Assembly (NCBI GenBank): GCA_021779275.1
Contig: JAJYAX010000128.1
Coordinates: forward strand, 1-5,506
Reading direction: 5' to 3'
Length of the DNA: 5,506 bases
From: Deltaproteobacteria bacterium
Lineage (GTDB): Bacteria > Desulfobacterota > Desulfobulbia > Desulfobulbales > Desulfocapsaceae
The notes below the pieces were generated by a model that was given only the letters and a program-made list of their open reading frames with translations, did no database searches and had not been told where the DNA came from. This document shows, piece by piece, positions 1 to 5,506 of this stretch (its first letter is position 1; each line of letters begins with the position of its first letter). The translations under genes and the position numbers were made by a program.

Positions 1-1
1 A

Positions 2-532
2 TCCGGCTATATCGATGAGAAGCTGGAAAAATATGTCGAGATCCCCTCGGATAAGGTGACCTTCGACCTGCGCCCGTGGATGAAGGGCGCCGAGATTACC
101 GATGCGGTGATCGCCGCCATCGAGAGCGGCAAATACCAATTTATCCGGCTGAACTACCCGAACGGCGACATGGTCGGGCACACCGGTGTGGCGGCCTCGG
201 TGCGGATAGCCGTGGAGACGGTGGATCTCGCCCTGTCCCGTCTTCTGCCGGTGGTGGCCAAGGCCCGCGGGACCCTTCTGATCACCGCCGATCACGGCAA
301 TGCCGACTGCATGTGGACCGAGAAAAAGGGGGTGCGGTCGCCCATGGTCGCCCATACCAAAAATCCGGTCCCCCTGATCATCAAGGATTTTTCAGGGACG
401 GACCGGTTTCAACTGGCCGACGTCAAAAATCCCGGGCTTGTCAACGTGGCGGCGACCATCTGCTGTCTTTTGGGATATCAGCCGCCGGCCTTCTACGAAC
501 CATCCCTGATCACCCTTACGAAAGGACATTGA
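2..532 (+). CDS. gpmI: 2,3-bisphosphoglycerate-independent phosphoglycerate mutase, C-terminal part (5' end outside window)
   Basis: This is the last 176 residues of the cofactor-independent phosphoglycerate mutase, which interconverts 3- and 2-phosphoglycerate in cytosolic glycolysis and gluconeogenesis through a Mn-dependent phosphoserine intermediate. The family is normally about 510-550 residues, so roughly the N-terminal two thirds, including the phosphorylated serine, lies before the window. The visible part carries the metal-binding signatures of the alkaline-phosphatase-like fold. NGDMVGHTG at fragment residues 54-62 supplies the paired Asp56 and His60. ADHGNAD at 96-102 supplies Asp97 and His98. 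His118 in AHTKNPVPLI is the third-site histidine. The segment PSDKVTFDLRPWMKG near the start is also typical of the family. The frame is open from base 2 to TGA at 530-532 with no break. darP starts 10 bp downstream, so co-transcription is likely. The identification is firm; only the missing 5' part is unseen. Confidence 0.95.
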   Translation, partial: SGYIDEKLEKYVEIPSDKVTFDLRPWMKGAEITDAVIAAIESGKYQFIRLNYPNGDMVGHTGVAASVRIAVETVDLALSRLLPVVAKARGTLLITADHGNADCMWTEKKGVRSPMVAHTKNPVPLIIKDFSGTDRFQLADVKNPGLVNVAATICCLLGYQPPAFYEPSLITLTKGH

Positions 533-542
533 AAAACCCAAG

Positions 543-1091
543 ATGACAGAAAAACTAAGCAGATCGGAACAGAAAAGAACCTTCAGGCGCATTGAAGATG
601 CGGCCGCGGAACTGGCGGACCTGTCCAATAACGACCTGAAAAAATTCCCGGGCGGCACGGAGATCACCGATGAGATCCTGGCCTGCCGGGGTCTGAAGGG
701 CGGGGCGCGCAACCGGCAGATCAAATACCTGGCCAAGGTCATGCGGCAGGAATCGCTGGATGATATCTATACCTTTCTGACGAATATTAAGGGGTCGGAT
801 CTGCAGAAAAAAGAGGTCCTCCATGAGGCGGAGCGGCTGCGGGATACCATGATCAACGAGGCCATGGAGGATCATCAGCGCTGTCTTAAGGCGCAGATCC
901 CCTGGGAGCCCATCTGGGAAAGCGATGCCCTGGACGATGCGGTTGCGAAATACCGGAGCCTGAATGCAGGCGAGATCAGAAAGACCGTCTACCAATACGT
1001 AAAAAGCCGGAATATTCTGCATTACCGTGAGCTGTTCCGGATGCTCAAGTCCGCACTCGATTACGAAGAAGTGCGGAAAAAATCATTATAA
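543..1091 (+). CDS. darP: DarP (YjgA / DUF615) ribosome-associated 50S assembly factor
   Basis: This 182-residue protein matches the DUF615/YjgA family, now called DarP, a helical protein that binds late pre-50S particles and helps the peptidyl-transferase centre mature. The N-terminal block SRSEQKRTFRRIEDAAAEL (residues 6-24), with LADLSNNDLKKFP after it, corresponds to the family's opening 'S(K/R)SQxKR...L..LP' region. RGLKGGARNRQIKYLAKVMRQ (about 49-69) matches the conserved Arg/Lys-rich 'GARRRQLQYIGKLMR' helix. The C-terminus ends in a basic helical stretch that pairs with YRELFRMLK. Length is as expected for the family, and the protein is charged with no signal peptide or membrane segment, consistent with a cytosolic RNA-binding factor. 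The ATG at 543 is the first in frame. Its nearest purine-rich site (AAAGGA, 521-526) is 16 nt upstream, so the ribosome binding site is weak. The gene sits 10 bp after gpmI and 11 bp before the aminotransferase. The family call rests on recalled motifs. Confidence 0.85.
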   Translation: MTEKLSRSEQKRTFRRIEDAAAELADLSNNDLKKFPGGTEITDEILACRGLKGGARNRQIKYLAKVMRQESLDDIYTFLTNIKGSDLQKKEVLHEAERLRDTMINEAMEDHQRCLKAQIPWEPIWESDALDDAVAKYRSLNAGEIRKTVYQYVKSRNILHYRELFRMLKSALDYEEVRKKSL

Positions 1092-1102
1092 AGATAAAAG
1101 CT

Positions 1103-2290
1103 ATGAACACCATATTTTCAGATAGAATAGCCGATGTGCCCCGGTCCTTTATCCGGGAGATATTAAAGGTCTCCCTGGACCGGTCGGTGATCTCCTTCGC
1201 CGGCGGTCTGCCGAACCGGGATCTCTTTCCGGCCGAAGAGATCAAACGGGCGACGGCGAAGGTCTTCGAGATCTACGGCAACGATATCTTTCAGTACAGC
1301 AACTCCGAAGGGGATCTCCGGCTGCGGCAGTATATTGCCAGGAGATATAGGGAAAAAAAGAATCTGGTCGTCGATCCCGAGAATATCCTGATCACCAACG
1401 GCGCCCAGCAGGGGCTCGACCTTATCGGCAAGACCCTGCTGAACGAGGGGGAGGGGGTGATCATCGAGGAGCCAGGCTATCTGGGAGCCATCCAGGCCTT
1501 TTCGATTTTCAGGCCAAAGTTTCTGCCAGTCACGGTCTCCGAGGACGGCGTCGATCTGGCGGAATTGAAGGGCATTGTCTCTTTGGAGACGGCCAAGCTC
1601 ATGTATACGGTGCCGAACTTTCAGAATCCATCCGGCATCACCTATACTGAGCACAACAGGCGCGAGATCGCCGATATCCTGGCCGGAACAAACACCTTTT
1701 TGATCGAGGATGACCCCTATGGCGAGCTGCGCTTCTCGGGGACGCCCAAGACCCCCTTTGCCGCTCTGATGCCCGAGAGGACCCTGCTGCTGGGATCCTT
1801 CTCCAAAATCGTCGTCCCCGGTTTCCGGGTGGGCTGGATCGTGGCTCCTGCGCCTGTCTTCAACAAGCTGCTGGTGGCCAAACAGGCCTCCGACCTGCAT
1901 ACCTGCCATTTCACCCAGTATATCATCCATCAATACCTGCTGGACAACGATATCGACGCCCATATCGCCAGAATCGTTGCGGCCTATGGCGGCCAGTGCC
2001 GCAGGATGCTCAGCTGCATCGATACCTATTTTCCGGCCGAGGTGACCTCCACCCGGCCCGAGGGCGGCATGTTCCTCTGGGGCCGGCTCCCCGGCGGGAT
2101 GACCTCGCTTGATCTCTTCAATCTCGCGGTCAAGGAAAAGGTCATCTTCGTCCCCGGAGATCCGTTCTATACCACCGGCGTCAAGTCGCCAGCCTTTCGC
2201 CTGAATTTCTCCTGCGTCGATGAGGCCACCATCGAGACCGGCATCGAACGGTTGGGTAAGGCCATCAAATTGCTGGGGAAGGAGGGGTGA
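1103..2290 (+). CDS. PLP-dependent class I/II aminotransferase (LysN / MocR C-domain-like)
   Basis: This 395-residue fold-type I aminotransferase of aspartate-aminotransferase type is expected to be cytosolic and dimeric. The order of motifs is intact. FAGGLPNRDLFP (32-43) is the N-terminal substrate-side segment typical of the LysN/MocR/Aro8 group. QYSNSEGDLRLRQYIA (64-79) comes next, then TNGAQQGLDLI (98-108), which binds the PLP phosphate. VPNFQNPSG (170-178) carries Asn175. EDDPYGELRF (202-211) gives Asp203 for the pyridine nitrogen and Tyr206. GSFSKIVVPGFRVGW (231-245) carries the Schiff-base Lys235 and a phosphate-binding Arg242. FRLNFS (365-370) gives Arg366 for the substrate carboxylate. 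There is no N-terminal GntR helix-turn-helix, so it is an enzyme and not a full MocR regulator. The closest characterised types are 2-aminoadipate (LysN), aromatic and branched-chain aminotransferases; the substrate cannot be told from sequence. No strong Shine-Dalgarno precedes the ATG, which lies 11 bp after darP, so coupled translation is plausible. Confidence 0.9.
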   Translation: MNTIFSDRIADVPRSFIREILKVSLDRSVISFAGGLPNRDLFPAEEIKRATAKVFEIYGNDIFQYSNSEGDLRLRQYIARRYREKKNLVVDPENILITNGAQQGLDLIGKTLLNEGEGVIIEEPGYLGAIQAFSIFRPKFLPVTVSEDGVDLAELKGIVSLETAKLMYTVPNFQNPSGITYTEHNRREIADILAGTNTFLIEDDPYGELRFSGTPKTPFAALMPERTLLLGSFSKIVVPGFRVGWIVAPAPVFNKLLVAKQASDLHTCHFTQYIIHQYLLDNDIDAHIARIVAAYGGQCRRMLSCIDTYFPAEVTSTRPEGGMFLWGRLPGGMTSLDLFNLAVKEKVIFVPGDPFYTTGVKSPAFRLNFSCVDEATIETGIERLGKAIKLLGKEG

Positions 2291-2429
2291 GGAATCAACT
2301 GAAGAGTGGAGGGATGATGTTCTGACTTTCCCGAACCTATCAAATAGTGTCGAAATATATGGAGATATAGAGCTTAAGATGGGATGTTCGGAAAACAAAC
2401 GGAGGTTATTCCCACAGTTGAGGAATACT

Positions 2430-2469
2430 TTGATACGCGGATTTTCTATCCTTCTATATGTGATATGAT
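2430..2469 (+). promoter_or_regulatory. Possible sigma70-like promoter for the nuclease gene
   Basis: TTGATA at 2430-2435 resembles a -35 box. Possible -10 boxes are TATATG at 2455-2460 (19-bp spacer, longer than ideal) and the extended-looking TGATATGAT at 2461-2469, whose own -35 is poor. The position, about 50-85 bp before the ATG at 2517 and in an A+T-rich spacer, is right for a promoter. No single pair of boxes is convincing in both sequence and spacing, and A+T-rich DNA yields such matches by chance. Confidence 0.25.
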
Positions 2470-2503
2470 GGATAGACTTCTATTTATTGCGACGTTCAGA
2501 AAA

Positions 2504-2509
2504 AAGGAG
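2504..2509 (+). promoter_or_regulatory. Strong ribosome binding site deciding the nuclease start
   Basis: AAGGAG lies 7 nt upstream of the ATG at 2517, an ideal Shine-Dalgarno distance. It falls inside the longer open frame that begins at a TTG at 2487, so it argues that translation starts at 2517. It is clearly better than the sites before darP, the aminotransferase or the 360-residue ORF. Confidence 0.75.
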
Positions 2510-2516
2510 TTTTCCC

Positions 2517-3566
2517 ATGAGAATATTCAGTATCAAAGAAGATGGGAAATTTGAGGAGTTTTCTCAGACTCATTTTCATGTCAATCATGAAGAGTCGGTA
2601 CTGGAAAACTGGCTTGAAGGCAACTCTGATAACATTCTTGAGGACGGCAAACTTCTCATTATTGGTCGGCAGGTAACAACAAATCTTGGCAGCATAATTG
2701 ATCTCCTTGGAATTGATAGAGAAGGAAACACCGTCGTTATTGAGCTGAAACGTGACAGGACGCCACGTGATACCTTGGCCCAAGCGTTAGAATACGCTTC
2801 ATTTGTGGAGGAGCTTGACACTGCCCAGCTTGAAGAAATCCTCCAGCGTTATGTGAGCGACGAGGCGTTAAATCTTGCCAGTTATCACAGGAATTATTTT
2901 GAGCTTGCTTCTGATGAAGCCGTTTCATTTAATAAAGAGCAACGCATTGTTCTTGTTGGACAACGAATAACTGGAGAAATACGGCAAACAGCATCGTTCC
3001 TTCGCAGGAAGGGCATGAGAGTTACTTGCCTTGAGTTTTCCTATTTTCAAGCACATGGCCATAAACATCTTTTGTCGTATGATATAGTTGTTGGGAAAGA
3101 ACCAACGAAGATAAAACAAATATCATCTGGTGCTTTGCCCATTGTTTCGCAAGATTTATTCATGGAGGCTCTGGACGAAAATGGCAAAGAAGTTTTCGGT
3201 CAGCTTCTCAAGTTCGCAGCAGAAAAGTCATTTCCGATTCACTGGGGGACAAAAGGTTTCTCCATGAATGTAGATAAAAATTCTGTACATGTCGCTATTT
3301 GCTATGGGTATCCGCCCAAAGCAGTCTTCAAGCAGTCAGTTTACACTGCCCTTGTTGGAAGAGGTGGTTTTTTGAGCAAACTTGATGTCACTGAACCTGA
3401 AATGGAACAATTATGGAAAGAGGCACAAGCAACAGGGTTGTTTCAATCGGCAGGCCGAGAACTTAAGGCATTGATTAATCGGAAATACGATACTGCGGAA
3501 ATTCAGACTCTTATTTGTTGGCTTGAGAAATTGGCCATTGCCATTGAAAAACATGAATTAAAATGA
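2517..3566 (+). CDS. NucS/DUF91-like PD-(D/E)XK nuclease with uncharacterised C-terminal domain
   Basis: The 349-residue protein carries a restriction-endonuclease-fold core like the catalytic domain of NucS/DUF91 proteins. The order seen is Glu30 in VLENWL, the strand LIIGRQVTT (47-55), Asp62 in GSIIDLLGID, the Glu76-Leu-Lys78 triad in VVIELKRD, and Gln89 in AQALEYA. These correspond to the E...D...ExK...Q catalytic pattern, and none is missing. Family members cut DNA in a metal-dependent way. NucS acts on mismatches or branched single-stranded ends, and related domains occur in defence and restriction proteins. The N-terminal DNA-binding domain of true NucS is absent; the core starts almost at residue 1. 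Instead, residues from about 205 to 349 form a domain I do not recognise, containing FPIHWGTKGFSMNV (239-252). The ATG at 2517 is chosen over the TTG at 2487 because of the ideal ribosome binding site. The gene is markedly A+T-rich (21 G+C in 2881-2940, against 46 in 2041-2100), suggesting acquisition. Its biological role is not established. Confidence 0.8.
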   Translation: MRIFSIKEDGKFEEFSQTHFHVNHEESVLENWLEGNSDNILEDGKLLIIGRQVTTNLGSIIDLLGIDREGNTVVIELKRDRTPRDTLAQALEYASFVEELDTAQLEEILQRYVSDEALNLASYHRNYFELASDEAVSFNKEQRIVLVGQRITGEIRQTASFLRRKGMRVTCLEFSYFQAHGHKHLLSYDIVVGKEPTKIKQISSGALPIVSQDLFMEALDENGKEVFGQLLKFAAEKSFPIHWGTKGFSMNVDKNSVHVAICYGYPPKAVFKQSVYTALVGRGGFLSKLDVTEPEMEQLWKEAQATGLFQSAGRELKALINRKYDTAEIQTLICWLEKLAIAIEKHELK

Positions 3567-3582
3567 ACTGCTGTGCCGAACT

Positions 3583-3793
3583 ATGTATTATCCATCAGTA
3601 AAGAATGTTGTTGTCGGTGAAAATTTCATGCTTTCCATTGATTTTGATAATGGCGAACAAGGCATCTTGGATATGAAGCCATTCCTGGATTCTGGTGATA
3701 ATCGGGCTACTCTCTATAGCCCTGGAGGATTGGTCTGGCGGTTGATTGTTCTGCCAAAGACAGACTTATGATCACGAAGAAACAGATAGCTGA
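3583..3793 (+). pseudogene. DUF2442 family gene, C-terminal half broken by frameshift and stop
   Basis: From the ATG at 3583 the frame encodes 62 residues ending at TGA 3769-3771. Residues 1-38 fit DUF2442 well: MYYPSVKNVVV opens the protein, then SIDFDNGEQGILDMKPFLDSG, matching the family's 'FDNGE...FDMKPYLDKG'. After residue 38 the match stops. In the family, about 20 residues later comes a conserved 'W-(P/x)-N/G-G-x-D-F-C-P-x-x-L-Y' ending. Here that ending is recognisable in the +1-shifted frame: Trp at 3731, Ser-Gly-Gly, a TGA at 3743-3745, then Leu-Phe-Cys (3746-3754) and Tyr-Asp (3767-3772). That frame stops at 3791-3793. A frameshift, a nonsense codon and probably a short deletion would explain this. 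DUF2442 proteins are short and often sit beside DUF4160 toxin-like genes; no such partner is seen here. There is no clear ribosome binding site. A sequencing error is the main alternative, but it would have to explain both the frame change and the stop. Confidence 0.65.
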
Positions 3794-4850
3794 TAACGAA
3801 TTATTCAAGGAAATCGTCGCCATTCGCCTGGATACCCTCTGGCGCATGCTGGAGCAGAGCCGCTTCGGTTTTCTCCCCGGGATTCATGAGGAGGGGGCCA
3901 CCGGCAAATATGACAACAAGGGCGCCATCTTCATTCCCGGAGGGCTGATCTATCAGGATGTCGATGAACAGTTTATCAAGTATGAAGCCTATGGCAGCAT
4001 AACAGCGGCAGAGTTCAGGAAAAAGATACGGAAGGCAATGTGTCATGACAACGCAACCCTGCTCTATCCGGACGGTATTGCCGATGCAATAAACCTGGAC
4101 GGCGGTTTCTTCTCCAAGGCGGCCCGCCGGATCTTCAGCTATAAAAAGGCGGCCTACCGGCGGACCAAGAGGATCGGCAGCGGTTCACAGATTGAGATCA
4201 GTTCCGACGATATCCTCCGGAGTCACTGTCCAACATACATGAAGCCGCCCTTCGGCGCCAGGACCCGGATTAGCACCTGTGTTTCTGTCGGCCTTATCGA
4301 TCCGCCGATGTTTTTCACCTATAACAAGACAGAGTTCAACTTTTCCCAGAAGCAGACGCAACGTTTCGTCCACGATCTGGACCAGGCCAGGGAGGCGCCG
4401 GTCTCTTCCGATAACAAGGTTCTCTATCCGCCCTTTGTCGTCGTCTGCCATGCTACCCGCTACAAGGAAAACATAGTAACCGGCCTGACCAGGATCTTGG
4501 GGATAGGCAAATTCGGCGAATTCGCCACATTTTCCTTCGAGTTGCTCAACAGGCGTCTGGCCGCTGAACTCAAGCGGAAGAACCAGACCTTCAGAGAGGA
4601 GGACATGTTTGCCGAACAAAACGGAACACCCATCCTCGGCATAATCCGAATCTATAATGCGACCAACCTGGGTCGGCGATCTCTGGACTATAACGTGCAT
4701 GTCCTCGCCCCCGCCGAAGATGTCGATATCGATGTCAATCACGCCAGAGTCGTTGCCCAGGCCCACTATTCCAGCTCGCCTTCAGGTCCGGGACAGGGTG
4801 TTGAGGAAAGACTGCAGCCTTCGTGCTCGGAGACACTCAGTCGTAAATGA
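3768..4850 (+). CDS. Hypothetical 360-residue protein, family not recognised; start uncertain
   Basis: This is a long open frame with normal codon usage for this genome, so it is very likely a real gene, but I do not recognise the family. It has no signal peptide and no membrane helix, and looks like a mixed alpha/beta cytosolic protein. Notable stretches are GAIFIPGGLIYQDVDEQF (about 52-69), a basic run SKAARRIFSYKKAAYRRTKR (115-134), GARTRISTCVSVGLIDPPMFF (about 163-183), and VVVCHATRYKENIVTGLTRILGIGKFGEFATFSFE (about 224-258). The last 35 residues are Ser/Pro/Gly-rich and look disordered. The ATG at 3768 overlaps the stop of the preceding DUF2442 frame (ATGA). It lies within the DUF2442 remnant and has no good ribosome binding site, so the first residues may be borrowed. 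The ATG at 3846 (residue 27) is an alternative start. The 3' end overlaps the convergent small gene on the other strand by 14 bp. Confidence 0.65.
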   Translation: MITKKQIADNELFKEIVAIRLDTLWRMLEQSRFGFLPGIHEEGATGKYDNKGAIFIPGGLIYQDVDEQFIKYEAYGSITAAEFRKKIRKAMCHDNATLLYPDGIADAINLDGGFFSKAARRIFSYKKAAYRRTKRIGSGSQIEISSDDILRSHCPTYMKPPFGARTRISTCVSVGLIDPPMFFTYNKTEFNFSQKQTQRFVHDLDQAREAPVSSDNKVLYPPFVVVCHATRYKENIVTGLTRILGIGKFGEFATFSFELLNRRLAAELKRKNQTFREEDMFAEQNGTPILGIIRIYNATNLGRRSLDYNVHVLAPAEDVDIDVNHARVVAQAHYSSSPSGPGQGVEERLQPSCSETLSRK

Positions 4851-5007
4851 TGGCTGTGTAATTCTCCAGGAGTTTTTCCGTCTCCGGGTCCAGATCGGAG
4901 GCTACCTCGTGAATCTGATATTCGCGGTTACAGTCGGTGCAGCGCATGCGCACACGTCTGCACCGTCGTTGGACCTCCAGTTTGCCGGAGCATTTTTTAC
5001 ATTGCAT
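4837..5007 (-). CDS. Small twin-CXXC (zinc-ribbon-like) protein downstream of pyrE
   Basis: This 56-residue protein reads from ATG at 5007-5005 to TGA at 4839-4837. It begins MQCKKCSGKLEV, giving Cys3-Lys-Lys-Cys6. After a basic stretch with a fifth cysteine (Cys16) it has RCTDCNREYQIHEVA, giving Cys23-Thr-Asp-Cys26. The spacing CXXC-X16-CXXC suits a rubredoxin- or zinc-ribbon-type knuckle pair. The acidic tail DLDPETEKLLENYTAIIYD is predicted helical and ends in a hydrophobic motif. It resembles the family I know as 'dual CXXC motif small (seleno)protein', in which some members carry selenocysteine; here all five positions are cysteine codons, so no recoding is needed. The gene starts 4 bp after the pyrE stop, implying one transcript, with GGAGGAG in the pyrE end as a distant ribosome binding site. 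It ends by overlapping the convergent 360-residue ORF. Its function is unknown; metal binding is inferred from the cysteines. Confidence 0.8.
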   Translation of the reverse strand: MQCKKCSGKLEVQRRCRRVRMRCTDCNREYQIHEVASDLDPETEKLLENYTAIIYD

Positions 5008-5011
5008 GGAA

Positions 5012-5506
5012 TCAGCTTAAAAGCTCCTCCCGGGTGAAGATTGATTCGAGCCGGTATCCTCTGTCAGCCAGGGCCTGAACACCGCCTTCCTGGCGCTCGA
5101 CCACGGTGGCGACCAGTCCTACCTTGAAGCCCTGGGACTCGACGCGCTCGATAACCTTCAGGAGCGTTCCGCCGGTGGTGACCACGTCCTCAACCAGGGC
5201 AACCCGACAGCCTTCAGGCATATTTTTAAGTCCTTCTATATAATTGCCGGTGCCATGCCCTTTGGCCTCTTTCCGGACTATAAAGGCCGGGATTGGATTT
5301 CCCTCCAGGAAACTGACCAGCGACACGGCTGTCACCAGAGGGTCGGCGCCCAGGGTCATGCCGCCCACCGCGCCGATGGGGAGCTTTTCTTTGCTGATCA
5401 CCTCCAGCAGCAGTTTGCCGCAGAGATAGGATCCTTCAGCGGAAAGGGTTGTCTGTTTCCCGTCGATATAAAAATCCGAGGTCTTTCCCGAGGTGAGGGT
5501 GAAGTT
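5012..5506 (-). CDS. pyrE: Orotate phosphoribosyltransferase, 5' end outside window
   Basis: The last 164 residues of OPRTase are visible. This enzyme joins orotate to PRPP to make orotidine 5'-monophosphate in pyrimidine synthesis, in the cytosol as a dimer. Numbered from the window edge, FTLTSGKTSDFYIDGKQ (2-18) is the N-terminal substrate segment. GGMTLGADPLVTAV (48-61) follows. FIVRKEAKGHG (75-85) supplies Arg78, Lys79, Lys82 and His84 of the catalytic loop in the usual spacing. VALVEDVVTTGGT (102-114) is the PRPP-binding signature. The family is about 180-215 residues, so only a short N-terminus is missing. The frame is unbroken from 5506 to TGA at 5014-5012. A GTG at 5401 in the same frame is an internal valine codon and not the start. 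The small CXXC gene follows after 4 bp. Confidence 0.95.
   Translation of the reverse strand, partial: NFTLTSGKTSDFYIDGKQTTLSAEGSYLCGKLLLEVISKEKLPIGAVGGMTLGADPLVTAVSLVSFLEGNPIPAFIVRKEAKGHGTGNYIEGLKNMPEGCRVALVEDVVTTGGTLLKVIERVESQGFKVGLVATVVERQEGGVQALADRGYRLESIFTREELLS

Larger units (their letters stand above)
2291..2516. other. Gene-free spacer and compositional boundary
   Basis: No reading frame in these 226 bases has convincing coding character. Short open frames run through but resemble no family, and one is simply the out-of-frame end of the aminotransferase. The first 50 bases keep the G-rich style of the upstream gene; from about 2335 the sequence becomes A+T-rich and stays so through the nuclease gene. 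I found no strong stem-loop followed by a T run, so no intrinsic terminator for the upstream operon is called. I also found no direct repeat shared with the right-hand side of the patch near 3790. The downstream half most likely holds the promoter of the nuclease gene. Confidence 0.6.

Noticed and set aside
1163..2398. 411-residue open frame on the - strand opposite the aminotransferase
   Set aside because: It is the antisense shadow of a gene with a complete set of PLP-enzyme motifs; its product is low-complexity with no family features.
2291..2400. Intrinsic terminator after the aminotransferase
   Set aside because: No stem of useful length followed by a T run was found on reading the spacer.
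2487..2516. Upstream TTG start adding 10 residues to the nuclease
   Set aside because: The strong AAGGAG at 2504-2509 lies inside this extension and is ideally placed for the ATG at 2517.
2517..3793. Nuclease plus DUF2442 as a toxin-antitoxin pair
   Set aside because: The DUF2442 gene is broken, its usual DUF4160 partner is absent, and I know of no established NucS-DUF2442 pairing.
4254..4320. Resemblance of GARTRISTCVSVGLIDPP to the GTRHR segment of diadenylate cyclases
   Set aside because: Only a few residues agree. The histidine is missing and no clear partner DGA motif precedes it at the expected distance, so no function is assigned.
4657..5037. 126-residue + strand frame across the end of the 360-residue ORF and the CXXC gene
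   Set aside because: It overlaps two better-supported genes out of frame or antisense, and its product has no recognisable motif.

Overview
The window looks like chromosome from a moderately G+C-rich Gram-negative bacterium. It is probably Desulfobacterota (former Deltaproteobacteria). The grounds are a DarP/DUF615 ribosome-assembly protein beside gpmI, and a small twin-CXXC protein directly downstream of pyrE, a layout I associate with that group. This assignment is from memory and was not tested by a search.

Positions 2-2290 (+ strand) are housekeeping: the 3' end of gpmI (cofactor-independent phosphoglycerate mutase), darP (50S subunit maturation factor) and a class I/II PLP aminotransferase of the LysN/MocR-like type. 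Spacers are about 10 bp, so this looks like one transcription unit. Positions 2291-2516 hold no gene and mark a drop in G+C.

Positions 2517 to about 3790 form an A+T-rich accessory patch. It holds a NucS/DUF91-like PD-(D/E)XK nuclease with an unexplained C-terminal domain and an excellent ribosome binding site. Next comes a DUF2442 gene that reads well for about 38 residues and then breaks down. Its lost C-terminal motif can still be read in another frame, past a stop.

Positions 3768-4850 encode a 360-residue protein that I do not recognise. Its start codon lies inside the decayed DUF2442 tail, and composition returns to the G+C-rich style within its first codons. An insertion just upstream may therefore have given it a new start.

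On the - strand, pyrE (orotate phosphoribosyltransferase, 5' end beyond the window) is followed after 4 bp by a 56-codon gene for a twin-CXXC, zinc-ribbon-like protein, supported by its sequence and context. Its last codons overlap convergently with the end of the 360-residue ORF.

I see no rRNA, tRNA, CRISPR array, insertion sequence or clear intrinsic terminator. The items most worth following up are the nuclease plus DUF2442 patch, the unknown 360-residue protein and the small pyrE-linked CXXC protein.
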